A DNA stretch of 64,000 nt from Microcaldota archaeon (GCA_021807115.1 JAKAPJ010000001.1:29830-93829), one strand, 5' to 3'; positions 37,753-47,639 are shown, counted from the first letter of the stretch. Notes: generated by a model from the sequence alone, not told the origin. Translations and numbers: made by a program.

Positions 37753-39270
37753 CTACGTACCCACGCCGAAATCTATCGTTATGAAATTGCGGCTCTTCAG
37801 CTCGCACACAGGCATAACGCAGGGGGTGGGCATGTGCCCCTGCTTTATCTGGAAGTCGGTCCTTGCCTGCCATGTCCCGCTGTTGACTATGTCCACGCCA
37901 TGATAGTTTGCAAGGCCGTTTTTGTGTATGTGCCCCATGTGGAGTATGTCCGGTACCTTCTTTATCACTAAGTTGTCATCCTTGCTGGGCACTATGACGT
38001 TTCCCCCGTAGACGGGAGACAGGTGCCTGCGTTTCAGCAGCTCTATCATTGCTTTCTCTGGCTGTGCATAGCTTGTGCCCGGCACGGCCCTGATTATGGA
38101 ATCCAACGAGGTTCCGTGGTACGAGAGTACATCCATACCGTGCAGGTTAAGGTAACACGGGTTCGATACTATGTGCACATTTGGCTTGGCGAAGTCCTTT
38201 ATGAGGTCCGTGGTGAGCGGCGGCTGCGGCTCGGCGCGCTGCACAGCATCGTGGTTGCCCGGGAGCACGAACACCTCGATGTAATCCGGCATTGCATCTA
38301 TGAAGTTGAACAGCTCCCGGTACTGCGCATACACATCAAGTATGGCCAAGTCCTGCTCCTGCCCCGGGTATACTCCTATCCCGTCCGCCACGTCGCCTGC
38401 CATCACTACGTACTTTATCTTTCCGGCGATGTCCTTGTGCTTGCTGTTAACATTGCCGTTAAGCCACTCAATCATCTGCCTGAAGTTCTTTTCCATGAAC
38501 CTCTTGCTGCCAATATGTATGTCGGACATGAATGCGATAGCTATGTCCTCCTCGGCTTTTTTGCGCTCTTTTATCGCAACATCTGGCCATATTATCTCGT
38601 CAGCATAAACAAACTCCCCTGACACCTTCCCCTTTATCGCTATAACCTCGTCGGTGATGATGCTTCCCGCCTTCTCAAACAGGTCTCTAGACCTCTGGGA
38701 AGAGCCGTTCATGAACATTACCTTAGCGTCACCGGTCTCGTCATCCATCCTCATAAATATGTTGCCCTTCGCCGTCCTTGACGTGCTGACAACGACCCCT
38801 ATTATGCACACCTCCCTGCCTGTTGTGTAGTTCTTCAACAGCTCCAGGCTCTGTGCAAATCCGTATATCCCCGCGCGGTTTGCCTCTATGAAGCTCCTTA
38901 TTTTCTTGAGCCTGTTCCTGAAGTAGTTTACGAAGTCCATCGATGTGCCTTCCGCACGGTCCGCCGGCGTATTGTCTATTTTGTAGTTCGAGCCAACGTC
39001 CGCGGACATGGGTTTGAAGTCCGCCGAGCGGCTTACTTCTATAGGCAGGGGGACTTTGTCCACCTTCATCCCGTCTATGATCTTGCGCATATACGCAGAA
39101 TCCACTATTGTCAGAGTGCTCGCATCCTTGCGCGCCTCTAGCAGCCTTGAGGCTAGCAGGTCTATGTCAACCCCGCTGATAAGTGAAGCGTCAATCTGCC
39201 CTGAAAGCACTATCTTGGAGTTTGCAAGAACCCTAACCAGTTCGCCAACCGGGTCCTTTTCGGCAGGCAT
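37753..39270 (-). CDS. polB: DNA polymerase D small subunit DP1 (likely start MPAEKD)
   Basis: Calcineurin-like 'SDIHIGSKRF', 'GNHDAVQ', 'HMGHIHKNGLANYHGVDIVNSGTWQ'. Confidence 0.95.
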   Translation of the reverse strand: MPAEKDPVGELVRVLANSKIVLSGQIDASLISGVDIDLLASRLLEARKDASTLTIVDSAYMRKIIDGMKVDKVPLPIEVSRSADFKPMSADVGSNYKIDNTPADRAEGTSMDFVNYFRNRLKKIRSFIEANRAGIYGFAQSLELLKNYTTGREVCIIGVVVSTSRTAKGNIFMRMDDETGDAKVMFMNGSSQRSRDLFEKAGSIITDEVIAIKGKVSGEFVYADEIIWPDVAIKERKKAEEDIAIAFMSDIHIGSKRFMEKNFRQMIEWLNGNVNSKHKDIAGKIKYVVMAGDVADGIGVYPGQEQDLAILDVYAQYRELFNFIDAMPDYIEVFVLPGNHDAVQRAEPQPPLTTDLIKDFAKPNVHIVSNPCYLNLHGMDVLSYHGTSLDSIIRAVPGTSYAQPEKAMIELLKRRHLSPVYGGNVIVPSKDDNLVIKKVPDILHMGHIHKNGLANYHGVDIVNSGTWQARTDFQIKQGHMPTPCVMPVCELKSRNFITIDFGVGT

Positions 39271-39272
39271 GC

Positions 39273-39551
39273 TCAATCTTTTATAGACTCCAGCATGCTC
39301 AGTATGTTCCATATAACGGTACGTGCCTGCGGTGGCAGGTTTATGTCGCTGCTCACATAATCTATGTTATAGATTGCCGCAGATATCCTTACCGTATAAT
39401 CCCCCTCCGCATTGAGTTTGGTCTTGGCTTCCGTGACCGCGCTCCGTACGTTCTTCGGCACCGAAGTGTCGTTTATCAGGGAATCCATGCTCTTGGTTAT
39501 CTGTTCGATAGCCTCTACCTGTTTCTTTTCGTCTTTTGCCATAGGATTCAC
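39273..39551 (-). CDS. UPF0147 family protein
   Basis: 'SLINDTSVPKNVRSAVTEAK...AIYNIDYVSSDINLPPQARTVIWNILSMLE'. Confidence 0.9.
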   Translation of the reverse strand: MNPMAKDEKKQVEAIEQITKSMDSLINDTSVPKNVRSAVTEAKTKLNAEGDYTVRISAAIYNIDYVSSDINLPPQARTVIWNILSMLESIKD

Positions 39552-39675
39552 CTCCCCAAAAATTTAGTGCACCAAATATAGTTTGGGCTAGTATAACAGG
39601 ATTATACGTTAAAAATATATTTATACCTATTTGATTCTTCTGAGCTTAAAGCGTAAGGGGGCTAAATAAAACCGG

Positions 39676-40614
39676 CTAGGCATCCCGCGGCAGCGTGCGC
39701 CTGTTTTTGTGCCCAAGTACATGCCTTGCATCTCGATTCTCGCATGCACTTCCATACGGCTCTACCTGTATTGTCGTGTGCGAAATGCCGAACGTTCTCC
39801 AAAGGTGTTCATCTATCGCCTCAGATATCATGTGTGCGCTGCTTAGTTTGGTGTCGTTTATCTCCACATGCATCATTGCAAATACCATGTCTGAACACGT
39901 GCGCCACACATGTATATCATGTACGCCGCGCACCCCATTCACTCCCAGTACAGCATTGCGCAGCGCCTTGGCGTCTATGTCGTAGGGCGCGGACTCCAGC
40001 AGTATCGAAAGTGAGCTGCGTATTATGGAATATGCGCTGAATACTATTATCGCTGCTATGATCAGGCTTATGATGGCGTCTACGGCATAAAGCCCCGTGA
40101 ATAGTATTACGACCCCGCCGATTATGACGCCCATGGACGAAAGTGCGTCCCCTGCCACGTGCACGAACGCACTCCTTATGTTGAGGTTTTCGTCATGCTG
40201 CAGCAGGTACGCGGAATATAGGTTGCCAAGCAGCCCTATGAATGCGGTAATCAACATCGGAACGCTGCTGACAACGTGGCTTCCATCAAGCCTGTGTATT
40301 GCATCGTACCCGATAAGCAGGGCCATGGCAAGCAACAGGCAGCCATTCGCCAGCGCTGCAAATACCTCTGTGCGGTGGAATCCGAACGTGAACTGTGGCT
40401 TAGTGGCGCGCATCGCTATCCATATAGTAACAAGCGACACGCCAATCGAAATTAGGTCGGAGAAGACATGTATGCCGTCCCCGAGGATAGCGAGGCTTCC
40501 GGAAAGATACCACCCTGCAAGCTCCACCGCAAGCACCAATGCGGTGACAAAGAAAGTCGTTACGAGTACGGTAGGCAGCCTGTCGCCAGGCCCTGCCACA
40601 TGTGAATCAGCCAT
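39676..40614 (-). CDS. CDF-family cation efflux transporter
   Basis: 'LSGSLAILGDGIHVFSDLISIGVSL', 'HVAGDALSSMGVIIGG', C-terminal 'VRGVHDIHVWRT'. Confidence 0.93.
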   Translation of the reverse strand: MADSHVAGPGDRLPTVLVTTFFVTALVLAVELAGWYLSGSLAILGDGIHVFSDLISIGVSLVTIWIAMRATKPQFTFGFHRTEVFAALANGCLLLAMALLIGYDAIHRLDGSHVVSSVPMLITAFIGLLGNLYSAYLLQHDENLNIRSAFVHVAGDALSSMGVIIGGVVILFTGLYAVDAIISLIIAAIIVFSAYSIIRSSLSILLESAPYDIDAKALRNAVLGVNGVRGVHDIHVWRTCSDMVFAMMHVEINDTKLSSAHMISEAIDEHLWRTFGISHTTIQVEPYGSACENRDARHVLGHKNRRTLPRDA

Positions 40615-40696
40615 TCCTATCCCTGATTGGATAATAAACCAACATATTCAACGTTTCCGGCGGCGCCCCTTGCCGTGCAATGTACTGCACATACGC

Positions 40697-41629
40697 TCAA
40701 ACGGGCAGGTGCATGACCGCCCTTGCGTATACCCCTATCAATATCGTTATAGCAGCTATGCCTAGTGATATAAGCAGGGTCCTAGATACGCGAACAAATA
40801 TGCTGGTATCGCTTATTACCGCGATTATCGTGGAAATTACGGTGAGTGCTATTGCAGTTATGACCACAGATAGCATTATACCCGGTGTACCGGAGAATCC
40901 TAGCGCGAAGGGCGCAAGTGGAAACAAGGTACCTATGAAGTATGTCACCCCCACGTAAATCCCAGACCTCAGTGCCGCATTCTTGTCGGCTTCACCCTTC
41001 TTCTTGTTTATCGTCATTTCGTATTCTGTGGAGAGGTACGCGCCCCCTCCCATGGAAAGTGTGCCTGCAACTGCAACTATTATGCCGCCCACCAGTATAA
41101 GCAGCGGGTTATTTAGTGCTGCGGCAAGTCCCACAACGACGCCTAGCAGTTCCACAAGCCCATCGTTCATACCAAACGCTACATCCCTTATGTTGTTTAT
41201 GATCTTGCCGTATCCTATAACTGCATCCTCTAGCACCCTTTCGTTGTATTCCTCATCCCTGTCTATGTACCCTATTATTGCCGCCTCCCTGCTGTCCAAC
41301 GGCTCCTTCTTGAGGAATGCCTCAAATCCGCGCTCGAGCTGCATCTCAAAATATTCTATGATCTTTACGGTGAGCGCGAGCCCTACTATCCTCCTAAGCA
41401 AGATTGTCATTTCCGTGTACAGCCCGACTCTTTCGTCGGGCACCCGCATGCCGTTGAGTTTGAGCAGCTTTTCGTAGCCCCCGCGGTGCGACTCCTCCAT
41501 CTTAGCCAGTTTCTCAAGTATCTTCTTCAGCTGTGGGTTGTCCTCCTTATGCGCCAGCCTCGCGTATACCTCCCGGTGCAGGTTCTCGTTGTTGTACAGC
41601 TTCCTCAGATAGTTTTCTTTTTCGTCCAT
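40697..41629 (-). CDS. ferritin-like/rubrerythrin-type domain fused to VIT1/CCC1-like membrane domain
   Basis: N-term 'YARLAHKEDNPQLKKILEKLAKMEESHRGGYEKLL'; 'IRDVAFGMNDGLVELLGVVVGLAAAL' VIT1-like. Confidence 0.9.
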   Translation of the reverse strand: MDEKENYLRKLYNNENLHREVYARLAHKEDNPQLKKILEKLAKMEESHRGGYEKLLKLNGMRVPDERVGLYTEMTILLRRIVGLALTVKIIEYFEMQLERGFEAFLKKEPLDSREAAIIGYIDRDEEYNERVLEDAVIGYGKIINNIRDVAFGMNDGLVELLGVVVGLAAALNNPLLILVGGIIVAVAGTLSMGGGAYLSTEYEMTINKKKGEADKNAALRSGIYVGVTYFIGTLFPLAPFALGFSGTPGIMLSVVITAIALTVISTIIAVISDTSIFVRVSRTLLISLGIAAITILIGVYARAVMHLPV

Positions 41630-41670
41630 CCGGTCCCCCCAATGGTAATTAGGGGAAGGGCGTTAAAACA

Positions 41671-42288
41671 TTATAAGCTTTGCACTTTTGCATCATGCCT
41701 GGCAGATACACCTATCCTTATGAACTGGCCCTTCTCTATGCAACTGGCAGGTGTCATCCCTGCGCGTTTCACAATTTCATAGACATCCGCCTTGTCTACA
41801 GAATGCGATGGCACTGCAACTTTGTATGGCAGGCCAAGGCGCCTAGAGTTGAATTCGTAAATCCTAATCTCCCCATTTCTGGCAAGGAAATGGCTCAGGT
41901 ATCTAAGCGACTCTTCCTGTTTGGCCCAGTGGTGGAATGACAGTGCAGAAAATATCAGCCCGAACTTCCTCCTGAATGGTATGCGGGTGCTTGATCCGGC
42001 GGCCAGATGCACATTGCCGAATTTCCGCGTTTCGAGTGAGGCAATCCACAGCATCTGCTTGGACGGGTCCACCGCGTATATCCCTTCGAACATACCCGAT
42101 GCGGCAAGTCTTGCCGGTACTGTCCCGGGGCCCGTGCCTACATCCAGTATATCCCTAGGTCCAACTCCGTGCAGGTCCCTACACACGAAGTCATAGAAGC
42201 CGCTCATTTGTGGTATTAAGGTAAGCAAGGAATAGAGCGGTGCAGTAACATATCCAAACCTCTCGTCGCCATCAGAATAATCATTCAT
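41671..42288 (-). CDS. SAM-dependent class I methyltransferase
   Basis: 'ILDVGTGPGTVPARLAA', 'IYAVDPSKQML'. Confidence 0.88.
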   Translation of the reverse strand: MNDYSDGDERFGYVTAPLYSLLTLIPQMSGFYDFVCRDLHGVGPRDILDVGTGPGTVPARLAASGMFEGIYAVDPSKQMLWIASLETRKFGNVHLAAGSSTRIPFRRKFGLIFSALSFHHWAKQEESLRYLSHFLARNGEIRIYEFNSRRLGLPYKVAVPSHSVDKADVYEIVKRAGMTPASCIEKGQFIRIGVSARHDAKVQSL

Positions 42289-42397
42289 TCATAACACACA
42301 GCATAATGCAACTTTGTCAATTAATACGTTTCGCGTTGCACAAGAAAGTTTCAATAGGTTTTTATTACATATCAGCCAATTATGGGTCGGGGGAGCT

Positions 42398-42937
42398 ATG
42401 ATACTTTCTGATTCTGACCTGTTGCGCTACCTCAAGTCCAGAAAACTCGTGGTACGCCCAATGGGCAGCGAAACGATCAGGGAGAATGGCCTAGATATGT
42501 GCCTTGCCGACCAGATAGCGGTACACAATCCAAGATTCGGGGACGGATTTATTCTCGACCCATCCAATGAGGAGCATCTGCGCATCGAATACCAGATAAG
42601 GAAGGGCCAGAAGAAGCTCATACTGCCCCCACGCTCCCAGGTTCTGTTGTCCACCAAGGAGTACATCAAGATGCCTGCCGACCTTGTGGGGTTCATAGCG
42701 CTCAGGAGCACATGGGCACGTCATGGGCTATCGATACCCCCTACAATAATAGACGCTGGATTCAGCGGCACCATAACCGTAGAAGTCGTTAACAACGCGC
42801 CCCATGGCATAGAACTGCGGCCAGGGGTGCGCTTCGCCCACGTGGTATTTGCCACCACAATTAGTCCCGTAAAGAACGTCTATTCCGGCAAGTACTTGGG
42901 TCAGAGCGGCATAAAGACCTCAAAAGCCGTTAAATAA
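42398..42937 (+). CDS. dcd: dCTP deaminase/dUTPase-like
   Basis: MILSDSDLLRYL; 'ALRSTWARHGLSIPPTIIDAGFSGTITVEVVN'. Confidence 0.93.
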   Translation: MILSDSDLLRYLKSRKLVVRPMGSETIRENGLDMCLADQIAVHNPRFGDGFILDPSNEEHLRIEYQIRKGQKKLILPPRSQVLLSTKEYIKMPADLVGFIALRSTWARHGLSIPPTIIDAGFSGTITVEVVNNAPHGIELRPGVRFAHVVFATTISPVKNVYSGKYLGQSGIKTSKAVK

Positions 42938-42973
42938 AGAAGCCGCTGAAGCTGCTGCAGAAACTCATCAGGT

Positions 42974-43522
42974 TCAGGCGCCTGCCCTATCAAGAACTGC
43001 ATCTATCTCAGTCGCAAGTTTTTTCAGCGTGCCGTTGTTTGGTACCACATAATCAGCCTGCTTTATCGCCCCTTCCACGCCGTACCGCTTTTCTTTCTTC
43101 TCACGGTATTCAAAGTCCCCCTGATTCTTTGGGTCATCAGCCCGCCCCCTTGCCTTCAGCCTCATGAATCTCATTGGCTTCGGGGCTTCCACAGCTATGA
43201 CCACTATGTCATCAAGATTCTCCCTAAAATACTTTATCTCGTAAACGCTCCTTACCCCTACAATTCCCACATCCCCGTGTCTCTTCCTTATGTTCTTCAC
43301 TACCTCCCTTGCTACGGCTATGCGCCCGTGCTGCTTCCTGATCTTCAGTGCAAATTCCCTGAGGCTCGTGTTGTTTATTGGTATGTGCTTCTCGTTCATC
43401 ATGTCGCGTACTATGTTACCCATCTCCATGATGCCGAACCCCCTTTTCTTTAGGCGATCCGCCGCCATTGTCTTTCCGGAGCCCGGCATACCCGTTATAC
43501 AGATGATCATTTCCCCAACCAT
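42974..43522 (-). CDS. UPF0200-type P-loop kinase-like protein
   Basis: 'MIICITGMPGSGKTMAADRLKKRGFGIMEMGNIVRDMM'. Confidence 0.85.
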   Translation of the reverse strand: MVGEMIICITGMPGSGKTMAADRLKKRGFGIMEMGNIVRDMMNEKHIPINNTSLREFALKIRKQHGRIAVAREVVKNIRKRHGDVGIVGVRSVYEIKYFRENLDDIVVIAVEAPKPMRFMRLKARGRADDPKNQGDFEYREKKEKRYGVEGAIKQADYVVPNNGTLKKLATEIDAVLDRAGA

Positions 43523-43605
43523 AAAATCAGTACAACAGAACTCTAACCCTATTAGGAGGTTAAGCTTTTATATACCGCGCATTTTCACCGCGTAGTACCA
43601 CGCAA

Positions 43606-45144
43606 TCAATGCGACGGCATGTACTTGTACAGCTCGGCCGTGCCGTTAGTATAAACTAGCCGATACGGCATGCCAGTTATATACTGTTGAAATATTTTGA
43701 ACTGCAGTCCGTTTGACTCGAATACATTTGTGCTTATGTTCTGGTTGAAATCCACAAGTATATACTGTGGGGTAAAGTTTGATGGGACTGCGCTTGATGA
43801 GAGCACGGCGAGATATTCTCTGTCGGAGACGTGCGGCATAACAAAGTATTGCGTTAGCAACGAGGCATTATTGGGCACAAGCGCGAGCGCAGTGTAGAGC
43901 TGGGAATAGGCTTCCATTTGGCTGCTTGGCGTCTGAAATATGAATGCTTCCCAGATATCCGGCACGTTATTGTTCAGCACAAAGAACGGGTATACTGCGG
44001 TTATGAACGCTACTACGATAAGAGTCGATACGACTAGCATTGGTTTTGAGCGCAATGGGGCAAACCGCAGTCCCCACCGTTTTTCCCGTTTCAGCATTTC
44101 CTTTACCCCAAGGATATTTGCTGCGACCACTCCCCCTATAACATAGCTGAAGTATTGGAACCACATGAGCGCGAATGCCATATCCCCAAAGAATACCTCC
44201 ATGAGCCATGGCAACGAAAATACAACAAGTTCGATGGCTGAAAACAGCCCGCCTACCCCAAACCCTAAAAATGCGACAATCAAGCCGTACGCTATCAGGT
44301 TTGCAATGCCCATATTGGCCGCAAAGCTTTGTATTGATATACGTCCTGATGCCGACGCAGAGAAAACCGGAAATAGGGGATATGACTGCACCCTGAAAAG
44401 CACAGGCACGGCAGAGTTGTATGTGCCGTAGCTTGCCGTAAGAACGTAGAAGAACAGGTTGAACAGGGCCAGCGCCGCAATGGATATAACAATAGTTTCT
44501 GCGGCGAGCCGCACGATTGCAGCCCGCTCTGATTCATTCTCTCTTGAGCTCCCGTAAATCATCATACCTGCGCCCAGCGCGAAAACGAGAAGCGGCGCCA
44601 GCTCTATGGTACAAAGCAGCAATGCCAGCGCGATGTAGTATCGAGCTCTGTTCAATTTCATAAAGTAGTAGAACGAAATCACAAAGAACGGTATTATGAG
44701 GAACTCAATGTGGTAATCGAATACCATCATCCCATGCATGCCCGGGTTCAAAAGGTACGCAATGCACATCAATAGCCCCAGTTGGCTGTCTCGAAGCAGG
44801 TTCCTCGTTACGACGAAAACAATCAATCCCGTGGCGCACAACACGGCAGCCTGCACAACCAACAGGGTGGTTGCCGACTGGTGGAGGTAGTAAATTGGCA
44901 GGACAAACAGTAACTGGTCAAGTGAGATATGGTTGCCGAATACCATAAGCTGCAATCCATTCATCACTCCAGTGTAGCTCACATCGTAATAGAAATTCTC
45001 CGCATACTCCCCGAGATCCGTATAGTCATGGAAAGTATAGTACGCATTCAGGGAGAACGCGCACCAATACGCCATGCTAAGCAGTACGAGCACAACTGCC
45101 GCATAGAAATATTTATCGTGCAATAAGTCCGTATCCCTGCGCAT
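43606..45144 (-). CDS. DUF2079-like polytopic membrane protein (third paralog)
   Basis: 'NPGMHGMMVFDYHIEFLIIPFFVISFYYFMKLNRA' matches the 6.7-9.8 kb pair. Confidence 0.75.
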   Translation of the reverse strand: MRRDTDLLHDKYFYAAVVLVLLSMAYWCAFSLNAYYTFHDYTDLGEYAENFYYDVSYTGVMNGLQLMVFGNHISLDQLLFVLPIYYLHQSATTLLVVQAAVLCATGLIVFVVTRNLLRDSQLGLLMCIAYLLNPGMHGMMVFDYHIEFLIIPFFVISFYYFMKLNRARYYIALALLLCTIELAPLLVFALGAGMMIYGSSRENESERAAIVRLAAETIVISIAALALFNLFFYVLTASYGTYNSAVPVLFRVQSYPLFPVFSASASGRISIQSFAANMGIANLIAYGLIVAFLGFGVGGLFSAIELVVFSLPWLMEVFFGDMAFALMWFQYFSYVIGGVVAANILGVKEMLKREKRWGLRFAPLRSKPMLVVSTLIVVAFITAVYPFFVLNNNVPDIWEAFIFQTPSSQMEAYSQLYTALALVPNNASLLTQYFVMPHVSDREYLAVLSSSAVPSNFTPQYILVDFNQNISTNVFESNGLQFKIFQQYITGMPYRLVYTNGTAELYKYMPSH

Positions 45145-45385
45145 GCCAACAACTCCGTAAAAATCTATACAAACTGCTGCCTATCTATACATAAGTTTTG
45201 TTATTTAAGCCAATGTGCCTGGAGCCTCAAGTTTGCACTACAAGCAGAATAGAGGGGTCTTGTCTGGCCCGCGCCCCTAGCCACCGGGATCGCAGCAAAT
45301 CTAACTAGGTCTTTGGCGCACTGCAAATATTTTTTAGGGCCCATAGGGACAATCAGCCCACATCGATTTCTATAGGTTAAAACTT

Positions 45386-45886
45386 TCACCCTATAATTTT
45401 TTCCCAAAATATCTCGTCCTCACCGTATGCATGCCTTTTTGCAACTCCTATTTTTCTGAACCCCATTTTAGTAAAGAACTTCTTTGCGTTCTTATTGTTC
45501 GGATTCGAATCACACCACACTTTATGGCAACCGCGCCTTTTTGCGTCCCTAATTGCATAGTTAACTAGGGCTCTGCCCAACCCCCGTTTCCTAAGTGTAT
45601 CATCCACGAGCAGCCAATCTATCCAGCCCACATGGCCATGGCCTATGTAATGCACGCAAAAACCCACGACCTTGCCCTCTTTTGTTGTAGCAATTATTAT
45701 ACTGTCTTTTGTCCTGAATGTGTCCTTGAGGTCCTTGACACTAAGCTCATAGATATTCCTCCTCATATGTTCCTTGTTGTAGAACTTCATCGATTTTACT
45801 ATAGGGGTCCCAAACCTGCTTATGGCTGGAATATCTTTAATCGTTGCAAATCTTATGTCAAAATCTTCAGTTTGCAAATCCATCAC
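45386..45886 (-). CDS. GNAT-family N-acetyltransferase
   Basis: 'WLLVDDTLRKRGLGRALVNYAIRDAKRRGCHKVWCDSNPNNKNAKKFFTKMGFRKIG'. Confidence 0.92.
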   Translation of the reverse strand: MMDLQTEDFDIRFATIKDIPAISRFGTPIVKSMKFYNKEHMRRNIYELSVKDLKDTFRTKDSIIIATTKEGKVVGFCVHYIGHGHVGWIDWLLVDDTLRKRGLGRALVNYAIRDAKRRGCHKVWCDSNPNNKNAKKFFTKMGFRKIGVAKRHAYGEDEIFWEKIIG

Positions 45887-45891
45887 ATAAG

Positions 45892-46465
45892 TTATTTTGC
45901 CCTAGGCCGTGAAAAGAAGACGCCTGATCGGATTCGAACAGGACCTGAAATCCCCTGATTTCCATCACCGATAACAAAATCAAATATCTTCTTCGGTGAC
46001 ATTGAGACATCGACACAAATAAAACCATGTTCCTTCGCCTTCCTGTCCATTGATGGTATCCAACTTAGTACCATCTCACGCTGCTTTCTCCCTTTCCCAA
46101 ACCTATTCTTCCTTCGCTCGCTTCTAAGCCTCTCCGATACCAAATTTCTATTCGCCTTCAGGTAATAGACCTTATCGAAAAGGTCTGCAATGGTCTCATT
46201 GCGGTTCGCGTTTCCAAACAAATACAGTTCCTTATTGGCCTTCAGTATCTGCTTAACCGCTTTTCTGTCCCATTCCCACCAGTAAGTCGCAAAATGTTCG
46301 TTGCTTACCTGTTTCTTAGCGAAAGTTTTTGACTTCATTTTTGTCTACCCATCTAGCAAGACCTTTGACAGAATCAGCGTTAATGGCATTCACACCCATG
46401 CGCTTAAAGTATCTACACAGATAGGTCTTACCGCTTCCTGCACTGCCAGTGATTAGAACATGCAT
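45892..46465 (-). pseudogene. P-loop kinase-like gene interrupted by a one-base frame change near 46330-46350
   Basis: 46316..46537 supplies GSAGSGKTYLCRYF...LARWVDK; 45892..46338 supplies the rest; joined product aligns gap-free to the 5132..5692 paralog across the junction. Confidence 0.75.
45917..45946 (-). other. degenerate tRNA 3'-end-like sequence (remnant 1)
   Basis: Minus strand GGTCCTGTTCGAATCCGATCAGGCGTC; compare tRNA-Asp tail GGGTTCGAATCCCGGCCAAGGCGTC. Confidence 0.55.
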
Positions 46466-46490
46466 GCTTATAGGTACCACCGAAGATTTA

Positions 46491-46522
46491 AAAGACGTCC
46501 TGGCCCAGATTCGAACACGGAC
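46491..46522 (-). other. degenerate tRNA 3'-end-like sequence (remnant 2)
   Basis: Minus strand AGTCCGTGTTCGAATCTGGGCCAGGACGTCTT. Confidence 0.55.
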
Positions 46523-46568
46523 TGCAACACGCTTCACACTTTAAATTTTGACATAAATTTACCATCTC

Positions 46569-46991
46569 TCAAGCCTTGGTATAATAAAACAGCACGAAAT
46601 ACGAAAGGAGTGCAAAAATGAAGCCAATGCTCATAGTAAACGAAAACAGATTATTTTGGAATGCGTACACCATGAATTCTATTCCAGAGACGAAGGCAAC
46701 AAAGACTGAGATGAAACCAGCGAGCGAGATAAGGAGTGTGTTTCTATTACGTAACCTGTATGTAATAACGACCATAGCGATAGACCAGAAAAAGAGCAAC
46801 ACGCCGAGAAGATAATGAACTAGAAGAACCGGATACTGCAGAAAAGTGGGCACATATTGATTCGGTTGTATTATTCCGGAGGGAAATGTGGGGAATGTCG
46901 TAAAGAGGTTTAGTGTCATCCCTAGAATAAATTGAATAGTCAAAAACACCAGCAATCCCGCTGCGGCCCGGTGTAGAATCCTTTTGTCCAT
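46569..46991 (-). CDS. small 4-TM-like membrane protein (likely start MDKRIL)
   Basis: Upstream part of the 47054 ORF is antisense-free read-through of tRNA-Asp; first sensible ATG about 46991; hydrophobic segments. Confidence 0.6.
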   Translation of the reverse strand: MDKRILHRAAAGLLVFLTIQFILGMTLNLFTTFPTFPSGIIQPNQYVPTFLQYPVLLVHYLLGVLLFFWSIAMVVITYRLRNRNTLLISLAGFISVFVAFVSGIEFMVYAFQNNLFSFTMSIGFIFALLSYFVLFYYTKA

Positions 46992-47024
46992 GGTAAAGAT
47001 TATGTCAAAGTGTTTAAAATAAGA

Positions 47025-47097
47025 CGCCTTGGCCGGGATTCGAACCCGGGTCACAAGCGTGACAGGCTCGTATGCTAGACCACTACACTACCAAGGC
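47025..47097 (-). tRNA. tRNA-Asp (GTC)
   Basis: GCCTTGG/CCAAGGC acceptor; CGAGC-CTGTCAC-GCTTG anticodon arm; CCGGGTTCGAATCCCGG T-arm. Confidence 0.93.
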
Positions 47098-47135
47098 GCA
47101 CAACAACTATTATTGATTTAAGAAGACTTAAAGCA

Positions 47136-47639
47136 CTATCTTCTGGGTTTCAGTACGCCCCTGTCTGATCCTATCCAGTTCTTTTTGCCCGATATCTTCC
47201 GCCTTACTGCCTCGAGCTCCTTGTCATCCGCCCGTGGTCCCATCATGGTGGTAACGAAGCCCGGATAGCTCGTGAAGTATATATTCTCCTTGGCAATGGC
47301 CTGCCTGAAGAGTTTGCTTGTCCCTATTGCCGGGTAAAGCTTAGCGTGCAAGTGGTTCACGCTTGTGCCCTCAAACACTATGTGCACCCTTCCAACATTA
47401 AGTTTCCTTTCCAAAAGTTTAGCCACCTTTTTGGTTGTCGCCATAAGCTCCGCCAGTTCAATGTTGCTCAGGTCAAATACGTAACTTGGTACATGCCTTT
47501 TGGGTATGACAAGAGTCTGGCCTTTGATGTTAGGGTATATATCCAGTATCCCAATAAAGCTCCTGTCCTCATATACATTGTAGGACGGCAGTTCGCCCTT
47601 TACTATCTTGCAGAAAATACAGCTAGGATCTTCGGCCAT
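47136..47639 (-). CDS. HIT-family hydrolase
   Basis: 'CIFCKIVKGELPSYNVYED', 'HLHAKLYP'. Confidence 0.88.
   Translation of the reverse strand: MAEDPSCIFCKIVKGELPSYNVYEDRSFIGILDIYPNIKGQTLVIPKRHVPSYVFDLSNIELAELMATTKKVAKLLERKLNVGRVHIVFEGTSVNHLHAKLYPAIGTSKLFRQAIAKENIYFTSYPGFVTTMMGPRADDKELEAVRRKISGKKNWIGSDRGVLKPRR

Noticed and set aside
46992-47054. N-terminal extension MTRVRIPAKASYFKHFDIIFT of the membrane ORF
   Set aside because: It is translation of the tRNA-Asp 3' end; the start at MDKRIL is more plausible.
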